Shown here: positions 1 through 6,057 of the stretch, one piece after another
Position numbering within the stretch: position 1 is the stretch's first letter
Layout of the letters: every line of letters begins with the position of its first letter
Assembly (NCBI GenBank): GCA_017477805.1
Contig: JAFUUM010000446.1
Span: 1 to 7,228, forward strand
Direction: 5' to 3'
Length of the DNA: 7,228 bases
DNA from: Lachnospiraceae bacterium
Lineage (GTDB): Bacteria > Bacillota > Clostridia > Lachnospirales > Lachnospiraceae
The notes under the pieces: generated by a model
The model's input: the letters and a program-made list of their open reading frames with translations, nothing else
Database searches by the model: none
Told to the model about the DNA's origin: nothing
Position numbers and translations under genes: made by a program

Positions 1-91
1 GGATCTGACCATTCCCGAGGGACAAAAATCCCTGGAGACTGTGGTGGAAGTGGCGGAGACGAAGCTCCTGCGTGAACTGGTAAGACAGTAA
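1..91 (+). CDS. C-terminal tail of an unidentified protein (5' truncated by the window)
   Basis: An open frame enters from the left edge (first full codon at base 2) and ends at TAA 89-91. It gives 29 visible residues, beginning DLTIPEGQKSLETVVEVAE and ending LLRELVRQ. The segment is charged and probably helical, as expected for the end of a globular protein. The following gene starts 36 bp later with its own Shine-Dalgarno site and no terminator between them, which suggests co-transcription. A loosely similar helix precedes the HTH in some sigma-54 activators, but no HTH follows here, so I do not assign that family. Coding status is likely because of the frame and the spacing; the function is unknown. 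Confidence 0.6.
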   Translation, partial: DLTIPEGQKSLETVVEVAETKLLRELVRQ

Positions 92-112
92 AACATATTT
101 GAACAGCAAAAT

Positions 113-118
113 AAGGAG
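113..118 (+). promoter_or_regulatory. Shine-Dalgarno site of the flavin reductase-like gene
   Basis: AAGGAG lies nine bases upstream of the ATG at 128. This supports that start over any internal methionine, such as Met11. Confidence 0.8.
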
Positions 119-127
119 ACTGATCCT

Positions 128-697
128 ATGGCAAAAGAAATCTGGCAGCCCGGCAATATGTTATATCCCATCCCCGCAGTGATGGTGAGTTGCGGCAAAG
201 AAGGAGAGAGACCCAATATCATCACCGTGGCCTGGGCGGGAAATGTTTGCAGTTCACCTGCCATGCTCTCCATCTCCGTGCGGAAAGAGCGATTTTCCCA
301 TTCCATCATCAAAGAGACCGGGGAGTTTGTTGTAAACCTGACTACGGAGGAACTGACAAAAGTCACGGACTGGTGCGGTGTCAGGTCCGGAAGGGATCAT
401 GACAAGTTCAAGGAGTGCGGATTAACACCCCAGAAATCTCAGAAGATCAAGGCACCGGGCATTGCCGAAAGCCCGGTGAATATTGAGTGCAGGGTAACGA
501 ACATTTTGGAACTGGGAAGTCATGATATGTTTGTGGCGGAAGTGGTGTGCGTTACCGTGGATGATCGGTACATGGATGAGAAAGGAAAGTTCGATCTGCA
601 GGCAGCAGGTCTGGTGGCGTATTCCCACGGGGAGTACTTTACCCTCGGGGAAAAGATCGGCAAATTCGGATACAGCGTGGCCAAAAAGGGAAAGTAA
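128..697 (+). CDS. Flavin reductase-like, FMN-binding split-barrel protein
   Basis: This 189-residue cytosolic protein belongs to the flavin reductase-like / flavoredoxin family (split beta-barrel that binds FMN). The visible family signature is the N-terminal core RPNIITVAWAGNVCSSPAM (residues 28-46), then ISVRKERFSHSIIKETGEF (49-67), where the flavin phosphate and ring are normally held. ESPVNIECRV (114-123) and LGSHDMFVAEV (129-139) follow; the latter is the usual G-[SD]-H strand before the dimer interface. The length is normal for the family and the protein looks intact. Family members reduce free flavin with NAD(P)H or act as flavin-bound electron carriers. The substrate and partner cannot be told from sequence. 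It sits 36 bp behind another gene and may share its transcript. No clear terminator follows before the kinase promoter. Confidence 0.88.
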   Translation: MAKEIWQPGNMLYPIPAVMVSCGKEGERPNIITVAWAGNVCSSPAMLSISVRKERFSHSIIKETGEFVVNLTTEELTKVTDWCGVRSGRDHDKFKECGLTPQKSQKIKAPGIAESPVNIECRVTNILELGSHDMFVAEVVCVTVDDRYMDEKGKFDLQAAGLVAYSHGEYFTLGEKIGKFGYSVAKKGK

Positions 698-722
698 CAA
701 CCCGGCGGTTCCATGGTTTTTC

Positions 723-751
723 TTGATGAATACTTATATTTAGAGTACAAT
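723..751 (+). promoter_or_regulatory. Sigma-A-type promoter for the hybrid kinase gene
   Basis: TTGATG (723-728) and TACAAT (746-751) are separated by exactly 17 bases. They match the vegetative consensus at 4/6 and 5/6 positions. Transcription would begin near 758, giving a leader of about 40 bases. The kinase is therefore probably transcribed separately from the flavin reductase-like gene. Confidence 0.6.
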
Positions 752-797
752 TAAATGGATTGTAAACAGTTTTCAGACAAAACCACGGTAAACGCGT

Positions 798-3557
798 ATG
801 AGTAAAGAAAAAAACAGCCTGAAATACTACCTGGATAATGCGACACCCAGAACAAGGAGGATGATGATCGTGATCTTCATCACCCTTGGTCTGGTTGTTT
901 TTATTGCTATTGCTTCTATCTTTTTTTTGGAGACCGTAACGCAGAAGTACCTGAAGTTCCTGGTGGGGCAGCAGGTGGAAGTCATGCGGGCAAACGCCCT
1001 GGCATCCTCCGGAGAGCGAATGGGATACCTGTCCAGAGACGCCCAGTTTATCAGCAGCATGGGAAAAGAGAATGCGGACGAGATCCTGGACCTCCTCAAT
1101 ATGTTCAGTGATGAGGTCATCACGGGTATCATGGATGCAGATGGAAACGTGGTTTCCGGTGTTGCCATTGAGGTGGAGAAGTTTGACCTGTTAAGAAAAG
1201 TGCGTCAGGGGCAGGGAGGCTTTAAGTACTACCCACAGGAAGGTGTGCTCATGACGATCCCCATGGTGTATGAAAAAGGCGAGATGTATTACATCTACCG
1301 TCTTGTACGCCAGCAGCACATGAATGAGGTTTCCAAAACCTCTTTCTTTAGAGGAGAAGGCAGTGCCTTTACGGTGGATGTCCTTGGAAACATGGTCATC
1401 GAGCCGGATATGGATGAAGCCGGGATCGCACAGTTAAATAACGACACCAAGCTGATCGATGCTTTTAAAGAGATCCGAGGGGAAGCAAAACTCGGAGAGG
1501 TGGAAACGGCGGAAGTGGACTGCTCTTTCGGTCGTGTCTTCGCCTTCGCGGCACCCATGGCCCAGACGGGACTGATCATGGAAGGCTTTGTTCCCATGAG
1601 TGTCGTTGGTTCCGGTGTGGACACCATCCTTCGGGTGGCAAGTTCCGTGTTCCTTTTGATGGTGGTGGTCCTGGTCGCGTTATCGGTACTCCTCCTTGTG
1701 ATGGAGCGCAGAAACCAGGATATTGAGGAACTGGAAAAAGAAAAGCAGATCGCAGAACGGTCCAACCGTGCAAAGAGCGACTTCCTTGCCAATGTATCCC
1801 ATGAGATCCGTACCCCCATCAATGCCGTACTTGGTATGAATGAGATGATCCTTCGGGAGACCCGCAGCAAGACCATCAAAGGCTATGCGTACAATATCGA
1901 AGGTGCCGGAAAGTCCCTATTGGCGCTGATCAATGATCTTCTGGATTTTTCCAAGATCGAATCCGGAAAGATGGAACTGGTGGAGGCACCCTACGAGTTA
2001 AGTTCCGCCCTGAATGATGTCAGCAACATGATCTGGTTTAAGGCCAACCAGAAAAAACTGGATTTCCAGGTCCACGTAAGTGATAAGATCCCGGATAAAC
2101 TCTACGGTGATGTGGTTCGCGTGAAGCAGGTGCTGACCAACATCTTAAACAATGCCGTAAAATACACGGAGATCGGTTCTGTTACCTTTGAAGCAGGCTG
2201 TTTCCGTACCGGTCCCTATATGGTGATGCTGGAATTTACCGTAAGAGATACCGGAATCGGCATCAAGGAAGAGGATAAGAATAAACTCTTTACCAAGTTC
2301 TCCCGGGTGGACCTGCAGAAGAACAACACCATCGAGGGAACGGGTCTGGGACTTGTGATCACCGAAAACCTCTTAGAGCTCATGGGAGGCGATATCTCCT
2401 TAGAGAGCGAATACGGAAAAGGCTCCTGCTTCAAGGTGCGCATTCCCCAGAAAGTCATGGGCACGGAGATGATCGGTAACTTCAGGGAGAAATTCGAGAA
2501 ATCCCTGAAAGAGAATGCCGTTTACAAAGAAAGCTTCATCGCACCCAGCGCCCGGATCCTGGCAGTAGATGATACTGCCATCAACCTTACCGTTATCGAG
2601 GGTCTCCTGAAGAAGACTCAGGTGAAGATCGATACGGCGCTGAGCGGAAAAGAAGCCCTTCGGAAAGTAAAGAACAACGTCTACGACCTGATCTTCCTGG
2701 ATTTCCGGATGCCGGAAATGGACGGTATCGAAACCTTAAAAGCCATGAAGGCCATGTCCGAAACAGAGAACCTGAACTTAAAGACTCCCGTGATCTGTCT
2801 GACGGCAAACGCCATCGTTGGCGCAAGGGATACTTATATCAAGGCCGGATTTGATGATTATCTGACCAAGCCTGTGGATTATGAGCGGCTGGAAAAGATG
2901 ATGATAAACTATCTGCCGGAAGATAAGATCACCATCGTAAAAGGTGACGAGGAAGAAGAACCGGACAGCGACCTAAATCTCCCCGGATGGCTGATGGATG
3001 TGGAGGGTCTGGATCCGGAACTGGGTGTCAGAAACTGCGGCTCCGAAGAGAGCTACATGGAGACCCTGCGGATCTTCAACGAGACCATTGAAGCCACCGC
3101 AGACGAGATCGAAAACTACTGGAAACATGACCAGTGGGATAATTACACCACGAAAGTCCACGCTTTAAAGAGCAGCGCCCGGATCATCGGCGCCACCCAG
3201 CTTTCCGAGAACGCAAGGTACATGGAATCCTGCGGAAACGAAGGCAGAGTGGATGAGATCTTAAAGTATACTCCGCCTCTTCTCCAGGAATACCGGGGCT
3301 TTGTCAAGAAATTAAAGAAGCTGAACAATGAGACCGAAACGGAGAAGAAAGAAGAGATCTCCCAGGACCAGCTTCAGGATGCATACCAGTCCCTTGTGGA
3401 ACTGGCAGAGGTCATGGACTACGACAGTGCCATGTTCATCGTCAAATCCATGGAGGACTTAAGGCTTCCGCCGGAGGAAAAGGACAGGATCCGAAGCCTG
3501 AAGGCAGCGGTTTCCAATCTGGAATGGGATAAAGTAAAAGAACTGCTGAAAACCTAA
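798..3557 (+). CDS. Membrane-bound hybrid sensor histidine kinase with receiver, HPt and extra helical tail
   Basis: This 919-residue protein holds a full phosphorelay. Basic residues (RTRR, 18-21) precede transmembrane helix 1 (about 22-44). An extracytoplasmic sensor domain of about 230 residues follows (46-278); GIMDADGNVVSG (110-121) and SAFTVDVLGNMVIEP (189-203) resemble the two lobes of a double Cache domain. Transmembrane helix 2 is about 279-302. A short coiled coil, with no HAMP or PAS, leads to HisKA (FLANVSHEIRTP, phosphorylated His335). The ATPase domain shows the N box (Asn448, Asn452), G1 (DTGIGI, 484-489) and G2 (GTGLGL, 514-519). The receiver (586-707) has Asp591/Asp592, phospho-acceptor Asp635, Thr669 and Lys691. 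The HPt domain carries His788 (HALKSSARIIGA). A further helical segment covers about 852-919. All catalytic residues are present. No response regulator gene is adjacent, so the output and ligand are unknown. ATG 798 is chosen because TAA 789-791 closes the frame just upstream; its ribosome site is weak. Confidence 0.95.
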   Translation: MSKEKNSLKYYLDNATPRTRRMMIVIFITLGLVVFIAIASIFFLETVTQKYLKFLVGQQVEVMRANALASSGERMGYLSRDAQFISSMGKENADEILDLLNMFSDEVITGIMDADGNVVSGVAIEVEKFDLLRKVRQGQGGFKYYPQEGVLMTIPMVYEKGEMYYIYRLVRQQHMNEVSKTSFFRGEGSAFTVDVLGNMVIEPDMDEAGIAQLNNDTKLIDAFKEIRGEAKLGEVETAEVDCSFGRVFAFAAPMAQTGLIMEGFVPMSVVGSGVDTILRVASSVFLLMVVVLVALSVLLLVMERRNQDIEELEKEKQIAERSNRAKSDFLANVSHEIRTPINAVLGMNEMILRETRSKTIKGYAYNIEGAGKSLLALINDLLDFSKIESGKMELVEAPYELSSALNDVSNMIWFKANQKKLDFQVHVSDKIPDKLYGDVVRVKQVLTNILNNAVKYTEIGSVTFEAGCFRTGPYMVMLEFTVRDTGIGIKEEDKNKLFTKFSRVDLQKNNTIEGTGLGLVITENLLELMGGDISLESEYGKGSCFKVRIPQKVMGTEMIGNFREKFEKSLKENAVYKESFIAPSARILAVDDTAINLTVIEGLLKKTQVKIDTALSGKEALRKVKNNVYDLIFLDFRMPEMDGIETLKAMKAMSETENLNLKTPVICLTANAIVGARDTYIKAGFDDYLTKPVDYERLEKMMINYLPEDKITIVKGDEEEEPDSDLNLPGWLMDVEGLDPELGVRNCGSEESYMETLRIFNETIEATADEIENYWKHDQWDNYTTKVHALKSSARIIGATQLSENARYMESCGNEGRVDEILKYTPPLLQEYRGFVKKLKKLNNETETEKKEEISQDQLQDAYQSLVELAEVMDYDSAMFIVKSMEDLRLPPEEKDRIRSLKAAVSNLEWDKVKELLKT

Positions 3558-3566
3558 AATAAAGAA

Positions 3567-3602
3567 CCCCGCTTCCATCAGATGAGTTTGATGGAAGCGG
3601 GG
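3567..3602. terminator. Bidirectional intrinsic terminator between the kinase gene and trmB
   Basis: CCCCGCTTCCATCA (3567-3580) and TGATGGAAGCGGGG (3589-3602) form a perfect 14-bp stem with an 8-base loop. The + transcript continues with TATTTATAT, and the minus transcript continues with TTCTTTATTTT. The hairpin starts 9 bases after the kinase stop codon and lies 22 bases past the end of trmB. It therefore serves both convergent genes. Confidence 0.92.
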
Positions 3603-3624
3603 TATTTATATGGGAGCCGGAACT

Positions 3625-4284
3625 TTACTTATTCCGGTTCAGGATCAGTTTGCAGATGGGATTTCCCATGGCAGAGAACTTTGCCTCATATTCGGTCATG
3701 ATGTTGCCTTCGTTTAAGACCGCATCGTGATGAAGATCCCTTGTGACGGCAAGCTTGTTCCAGCCGGCCAGATCGGTCTCTTCCAGAGCAAAGGTGAAAA
3801 GGTCCTGGTTGTCCGTCTTGAATTCCAGGGTGCCCTCAGGGATCAGGATCTGATCATATCTTCCAAGAAACTCCTTGGAGGGCAGGCGGCGCTTGGCATG
3901 TCTGTCCTTGGGCCAGGGATCGGAGAAGTTTAAGTAGATCTTACTGACTTCATCTTTGTCGAAGACCTCTGTGATGTGCTCTGCTTCCATGCGGATAAAA
4001 CGCAGGTTTTCAGGAGCGTTCCCTTCTTCCCGCAGTTCTTCCACTTTCTGGATCCCCCGGAGAAGAACACTGGAGAATTTCTCGATGCCCACGTAGTTGA
4101 TGTCGGGATTTTGCTGTGCTTTTGCCAGGATGAACTGACCCTTTCCCATACCGATCTCGATCTCGATGGGATGGTCGTTGCCGAAGATCTCTTTCCAGCG
4201 GCCTTTTGCCTTTTCTTCTTCATGTATGCAGATGTTACTGTCCGCGATCACTTCTCTGGATCCGGGAATGTTACGTAATCTCAT
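3625..4284 (-). CDS. trmB: tRNA (guanine-N7-)-methyltransferase TrmB
   Basis: This 219-residue cytosolic enzyme transfers a methyl group from S-adenosylmethionine to N7 of G46 in the tRNA variable loop. The Rossmann-type SAM site EIEIGMGKGQF is at residues 41-51, and the acidic residue ending the next strand is in YVGIEKF (64-70). The family hallmark LNFSDPWPKDRHAKRRL is at 118-134, and the C-terminal signature TEYEAKFSAMGNPI is at 197-210. Length and motif spacing match single-domain bacterial TrmB, and nothing is missing. The start at 4284 has AGGAG (complement of 4291-4295) six bases upstream and an extended -10 promoter behind it. It is transcribed alone, divergently from the carboxypeptidase gene, and ends at the shared terminator. 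The adjacency to the cell-wall gene carries no obvious functional link. Confidence 0.97.
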   Translation of the reverse strand: MRLRNIPGSREVIADSNICIHEEEKAKGRWKEIFGNDHPIEIEIGMGKGQFILAKAQQNPDINYVGIEKFSSVLLRGIQKVEELREEGNAPENLRFIRMEAEHITEVFDKDEVSKIYLNFSDPWPKDRHAKRRLPSKEFLGRYDQILIPEGTLEFKTDNQDLFTFALEETDLAGWNKLAVTRDLHHDAVLNEGNIMTEYEAKFSAMGNPICKLILNRNK

Positions 4285-4290
4285 GTATCT

Positions 4291-4295
4291 CTCCT
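4291..4295 (-). promoter_or_regulatory. Shine-Dalgarno site of trmB
   Basis: On the minus strand this reads AGGAG, six bases before the ATG at 4284. It fixes the trmB start. Confidence 0.8.
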
Positions 4296-4316
4296 ATCTA
4301 TTCAAATCGATTCAAG

Positions 4317-4325
4317 ATTATACCA
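4317..4325 (-). promoter_or_regulatory. Extended -10 promoter of trmB
   Basis: The minus strand reads TGGTATAAT, which is a TG-N extended motif plus a perfect TATAAT. No good -35 box is found 16-18 bases upstream; the best match there is poor. This is normal for extended -10 promoters. Transcription would start near 4310, leaving a leader of about 26 bases that contains the AGGAG site. Confidence 0.6.
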
Positions 4326-4357
4326 TACCATTGCAATACCGTAGAGAAGACCGAGGG

Positions 4358-4371
4358 AAAACCTAGGTTTT
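4358..4371. repeat. Perfect 14-bp palindrome, candidate operator upstream of dacF
   Basis: AAAACCTAGGTTTT is fully self-complementary and lies in the 126-bp divergent region. It is 40 bases before the dacF ATG and about 33 bases upstream of the trmB -10 motif. It sits just upstream of the weak dacF promoter, where a dimeric regulator could bind. No second copy is seen in the window. The regulatory role is inferred only from symmetry and position. Confidence 0.35.
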
Positions 4372-4375
4372 ATGC

Positions 4376-4404
4376 TTGTGTAACCCCGCTTCATTGATTA
4401 GAAT
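4376..4404 (+). promoter_or_regulatory. Weak candidate promoter for dacF that would give a leaderless mRNA
   Basis: TTGTGT (4376-4381) and TAGAAT (4399-4404) are 17 bases apart and match consensus at 3/6 and 5/6 positions. The -10 box ends six bases before the ATG at 4411, so transcription would begin at or next to the start codon. No Shine-Dalgarno sequence precedes that ATG, which fits this reading. An unrecognised promoter farther upstream remains possible. Confidence 0.3.
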
Positions 4405-4410
4405 AACAGT

Positions 4411-6042
4411 ATGGAACGAAACTACGAAAACGCTCCAAATTGCACAAAACAAAGGACCATTCAAAAAACGGCGACGTGGATCATGGCGATCGCCTTATTT
4501 TTCGTGGGGATTTTCGGACCTGCAGGCACGATAACAGCGCCCCTCACGGCATTTGCAACGAACACGGATCAACAGGCAAACTTAAGTGATGCCGAGATCG
4601 CGGAGCAAAAGCGGCAGGAAGAACCCATCGACACCAACACCGTCAGAGGCTGGCCTCAGGGCCCGGTGATCTCCGCCCAGGCCGCCATCCTCATGGATGC
4701 GGACAGCGGCACCATCCTCTATGCCAAAAACATCCACCAGCATCTTTACCCCGCCAGCACCACGAAAATGATGACCTGTATCCTCGCCGTGGAAAACTGC
4801 AGCCTGGATGAGGACGTGACCATCTCCGCAGATGCGGTGAGTGCGGTTCCCTCTGACGGATCCTCCATCGGATCCAATCCCGGAGATGTGATGCCAATGA
4901 GTGAGTGCCTCTACGCCATTCTGGTGGCCTCCGCCAACGAGATCGCTAACGCGGTAGGCGAGCATATCGCCGGGGATGAGCGCAGCTTTGTGTTCATGAT
5001 GAACCAGAAAGCAAGAGCTCTAGGCTGTGAGGATACTCATTTTGCCAATGCAAACGGTCTTCATGACAGCGATCATTACACCTCAGCCTACGATCTGGCT
5101 CTCATCGCCAGAGAGTTTTTCAAGAACGATACCTTGTTCCGCATCGGCAATACCGCCAGCCACCATTTTGTGGCAACGGATACCAGGAGCCAGGATTTTA
5201 CCCAGGTAAACAAGCATAAACTCATTACCGGCGAGGTTGCCTACAGCGGCATCATCGGCGGTAAGACCGGTTATACCAGTGCGGCCATGCAGACCCTGGT
5301 CACCGGCTGCGAACGGGACGGCATGCGGCTGATCTGTGTTGTCCTGAAAGAAGATAACCCTACCCAGTTTTCCGATACCGTAACTCTTTTAGACTACGGC
5401 TACAGCAATTTCACCTCCGTAAAGATCGCGGAAGCCGATACTACCTATGCTATCGGCGGAAATAACTTCTTCGAAACGGGACGATCCATTTTTGCGGGTC
5501 TTGATTCCATCTTTTATCTGGATGAAAACGCTACGGCGGTGATCCCGAAACACGTGAACTTTAATGATCTTGAGAGTGAACTGGAATTTGTGACCGACGA
5601 AGATAAACCGGATCACCTGGCAAATGTGATCTATCGCTATAACGGGCAGCAGGTGGGAACCTCTTCCCTCTACGCCTCCGAAGGCTTTTTGGATCAGATC
5701 CGGGAAGGAAAGGCCTCTCTTGTAAGCGGCGAGACCGAGTCCGAAACGGAAAGCGGAACGGAACCCCCGGAAGAAGAACTGCTGACCGAAGGGATGCCCA
5801 TCGGCCTGGGCATCAATCAGCGGGGTCCGAAGATCATCCTTGTGAACGTAAAGACCGTGGTGATCTTTACCGCCGCCATCGGAGCGGGGATGATGCTCCT
5901 CATGTTTATCTATGCGGCTCTGACCAGCAGAGAGGATCTTTACAGAGAACGCCGCAGGCTCAAACAGATGCGCCGTGACCAGAAGATCATGAGACGAAAT
6001 GAGAAAAAAGAACGGCGCCACAGGATGCGGCACCGTTACTAG
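4411..6042 (+). CDS. dacF: D-alanyl-D-alanine carboxypeptidase (DacF/PBP5-like, S11 family) with C-terminal membrane anchor
   Basis: This exported low-molecular-weight penicillin-binding protein removes the terminal D-Ala from peptidoglycan stem pentapeptides and so limits cross-linking. The 543 residues contain a signal peptide (basic n-region to residue 19, hydrophobic core 21-46, likely cleavage after AFA at 47-49). The serine-peptidase domain (about 85-325) has SxxK at Ser116-Thr-Thr-Lys119, SxN at Ser174-Ala-Asn176 and KTG at 285-287. A PBP5 C-terminal-like beta domain follows (about 333-422, ending VIYRYNGQQVGTSSL). A Ser/Thr/Glu-rich linker covers about 438-458. Most S11 enzymes anchor by an amphipathic helix, but this one has a real transmembrane segment (about 475-503) and a strongly basic cytoplasmic tail (507-543, about 19 Lys/Arg). 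The frame is closed by TAG 4399-4401, and only the ATG at 4411 keeps the signal-peptide n-region. The symbol dacF is by family; nothing here ties it to sporulation. Confidence 0.93.
   Translation: MERNYENAPNCTKQRTIQKTATWIMAIALFFVGIFGPAGTITAPLTAFATNTDQQANLSDAEIAEQKRQEEPIDTNTVRGWPQGPVISAQAAILMDADSGTILYAKNIHQHLYPASTTKMMTCILAVENCSLDEDVTISADAVSAVPSDGSSIGSNPGDVMPMSECLYAILVASANEIANAVGEHIAGDERSFVFMMNQKARALGCEDTHFANANGLHDSDHYTSAYDLALIAREFFKNDTLFRIGNTASHHFVATDTRSQDFTQVNKHKLITGEVAYSGIIGGKTGYTSAAMQTLVTGCERDGMRLICVVLKEDNPTQFSDTVTLLDYGYSNFTSVKIAEADTTYAIGGNNFFETGRSIFAGLDSIFYLDENATAVIPKHVNFNDLESELEFVTDEDKPDHLANVIYRYNGQQVGTSSLYASEGFLDQIREGKASLVSGETESETESGTEPPEEELLTEGMPIGLGINQRGPKIILVNVKTVVIFTAAIGAGMMLLMFIYAALTSREDLYRERRRLKQMRRDQKIMRRNEKKERRHRMRHRY
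6001..6037 (-). terminator. Intrinsic terminator of the exonuclease gene, inside the dacF coding end
   Basis: Read on the minus strand, the arms AACGGTGCCGC (6037-6027) and GTGGCGCCGTT (6021-6011) form an 11-pair stem around a 5-base loop ATCCT. CTTTTTTCTC (6010-6001) follows directly. The stem begins 15 bases after the exonuclease stop codon. Two of the pairs are G-U in the minus transcript but become C-A mismatches in the + transcript. The hairpin is therefore stronger in the minus direction, and only that side has the U run. The same bases encode dacF residues 531-542. Confidence 0.8.
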
Positions 6043-6045
6043 GGT

Positions 6046-6057
6046 CATAATATTATG
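6046..6057. repeat. Perfect 12-bp AT-rich palindrome between the convergent stop codons
   Basis: CATAATATTATG spans the 10-bp gap between dacF and the exonuclease gene and includes the exonuclease stop codon. It would be a weak hairpin. A perfect palindrome of this length is expected by chance once or twice in a window this size, so no function is claimed. Confidence 0.3.

Noticed and set aside
699..719. Possible terminator after the flavin reductase-like gene (AACC...GGTT followed by T residues)
   Set aside because: Only four base pairs with a large loop. Too weak to call.
762..793. GTAAAC direct repeat (762-767 and 788-793) upstream of the kinase
   Set aside because: Two hexamers at this distance are easily due to chance, and there is no symmetry or third copy.
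854..872. Strong AAGGAGG at 854-860 inside the kinase, before ATG 861, ATG 864 and GTG 870
   Set aside because: The spacing to the two ATGs is too short. Starting at GTG 870 would remove the basic residues that orient the first membrane helix. The bases simply encode Thr-Arg-Arg. Start-site mapping could reopen this, because the upstream start has a weak ribosome site.
1295..1879. 194-codon minus-strand open frame inside the hybrid kinase
   Set aside because: It lies opposite the sensor and HisKA coding region. The peptide is Ser/Arg/Thr-rich low-complexity, typical of a shadow frame.
4301..4316. Imperfect palindrome around ATCGAT in the trmB leader
   Set aside because: Interrupted by mismatches two bases from the centre; not distinguishable from chance.
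5389..6048. 219-codon open frame on the minus strand opposite the dacF 3' half
   Set aside because: It is antisense to a clear carboxypeptidase, and the exonuclease terminator falls inside it near its start. No family features.
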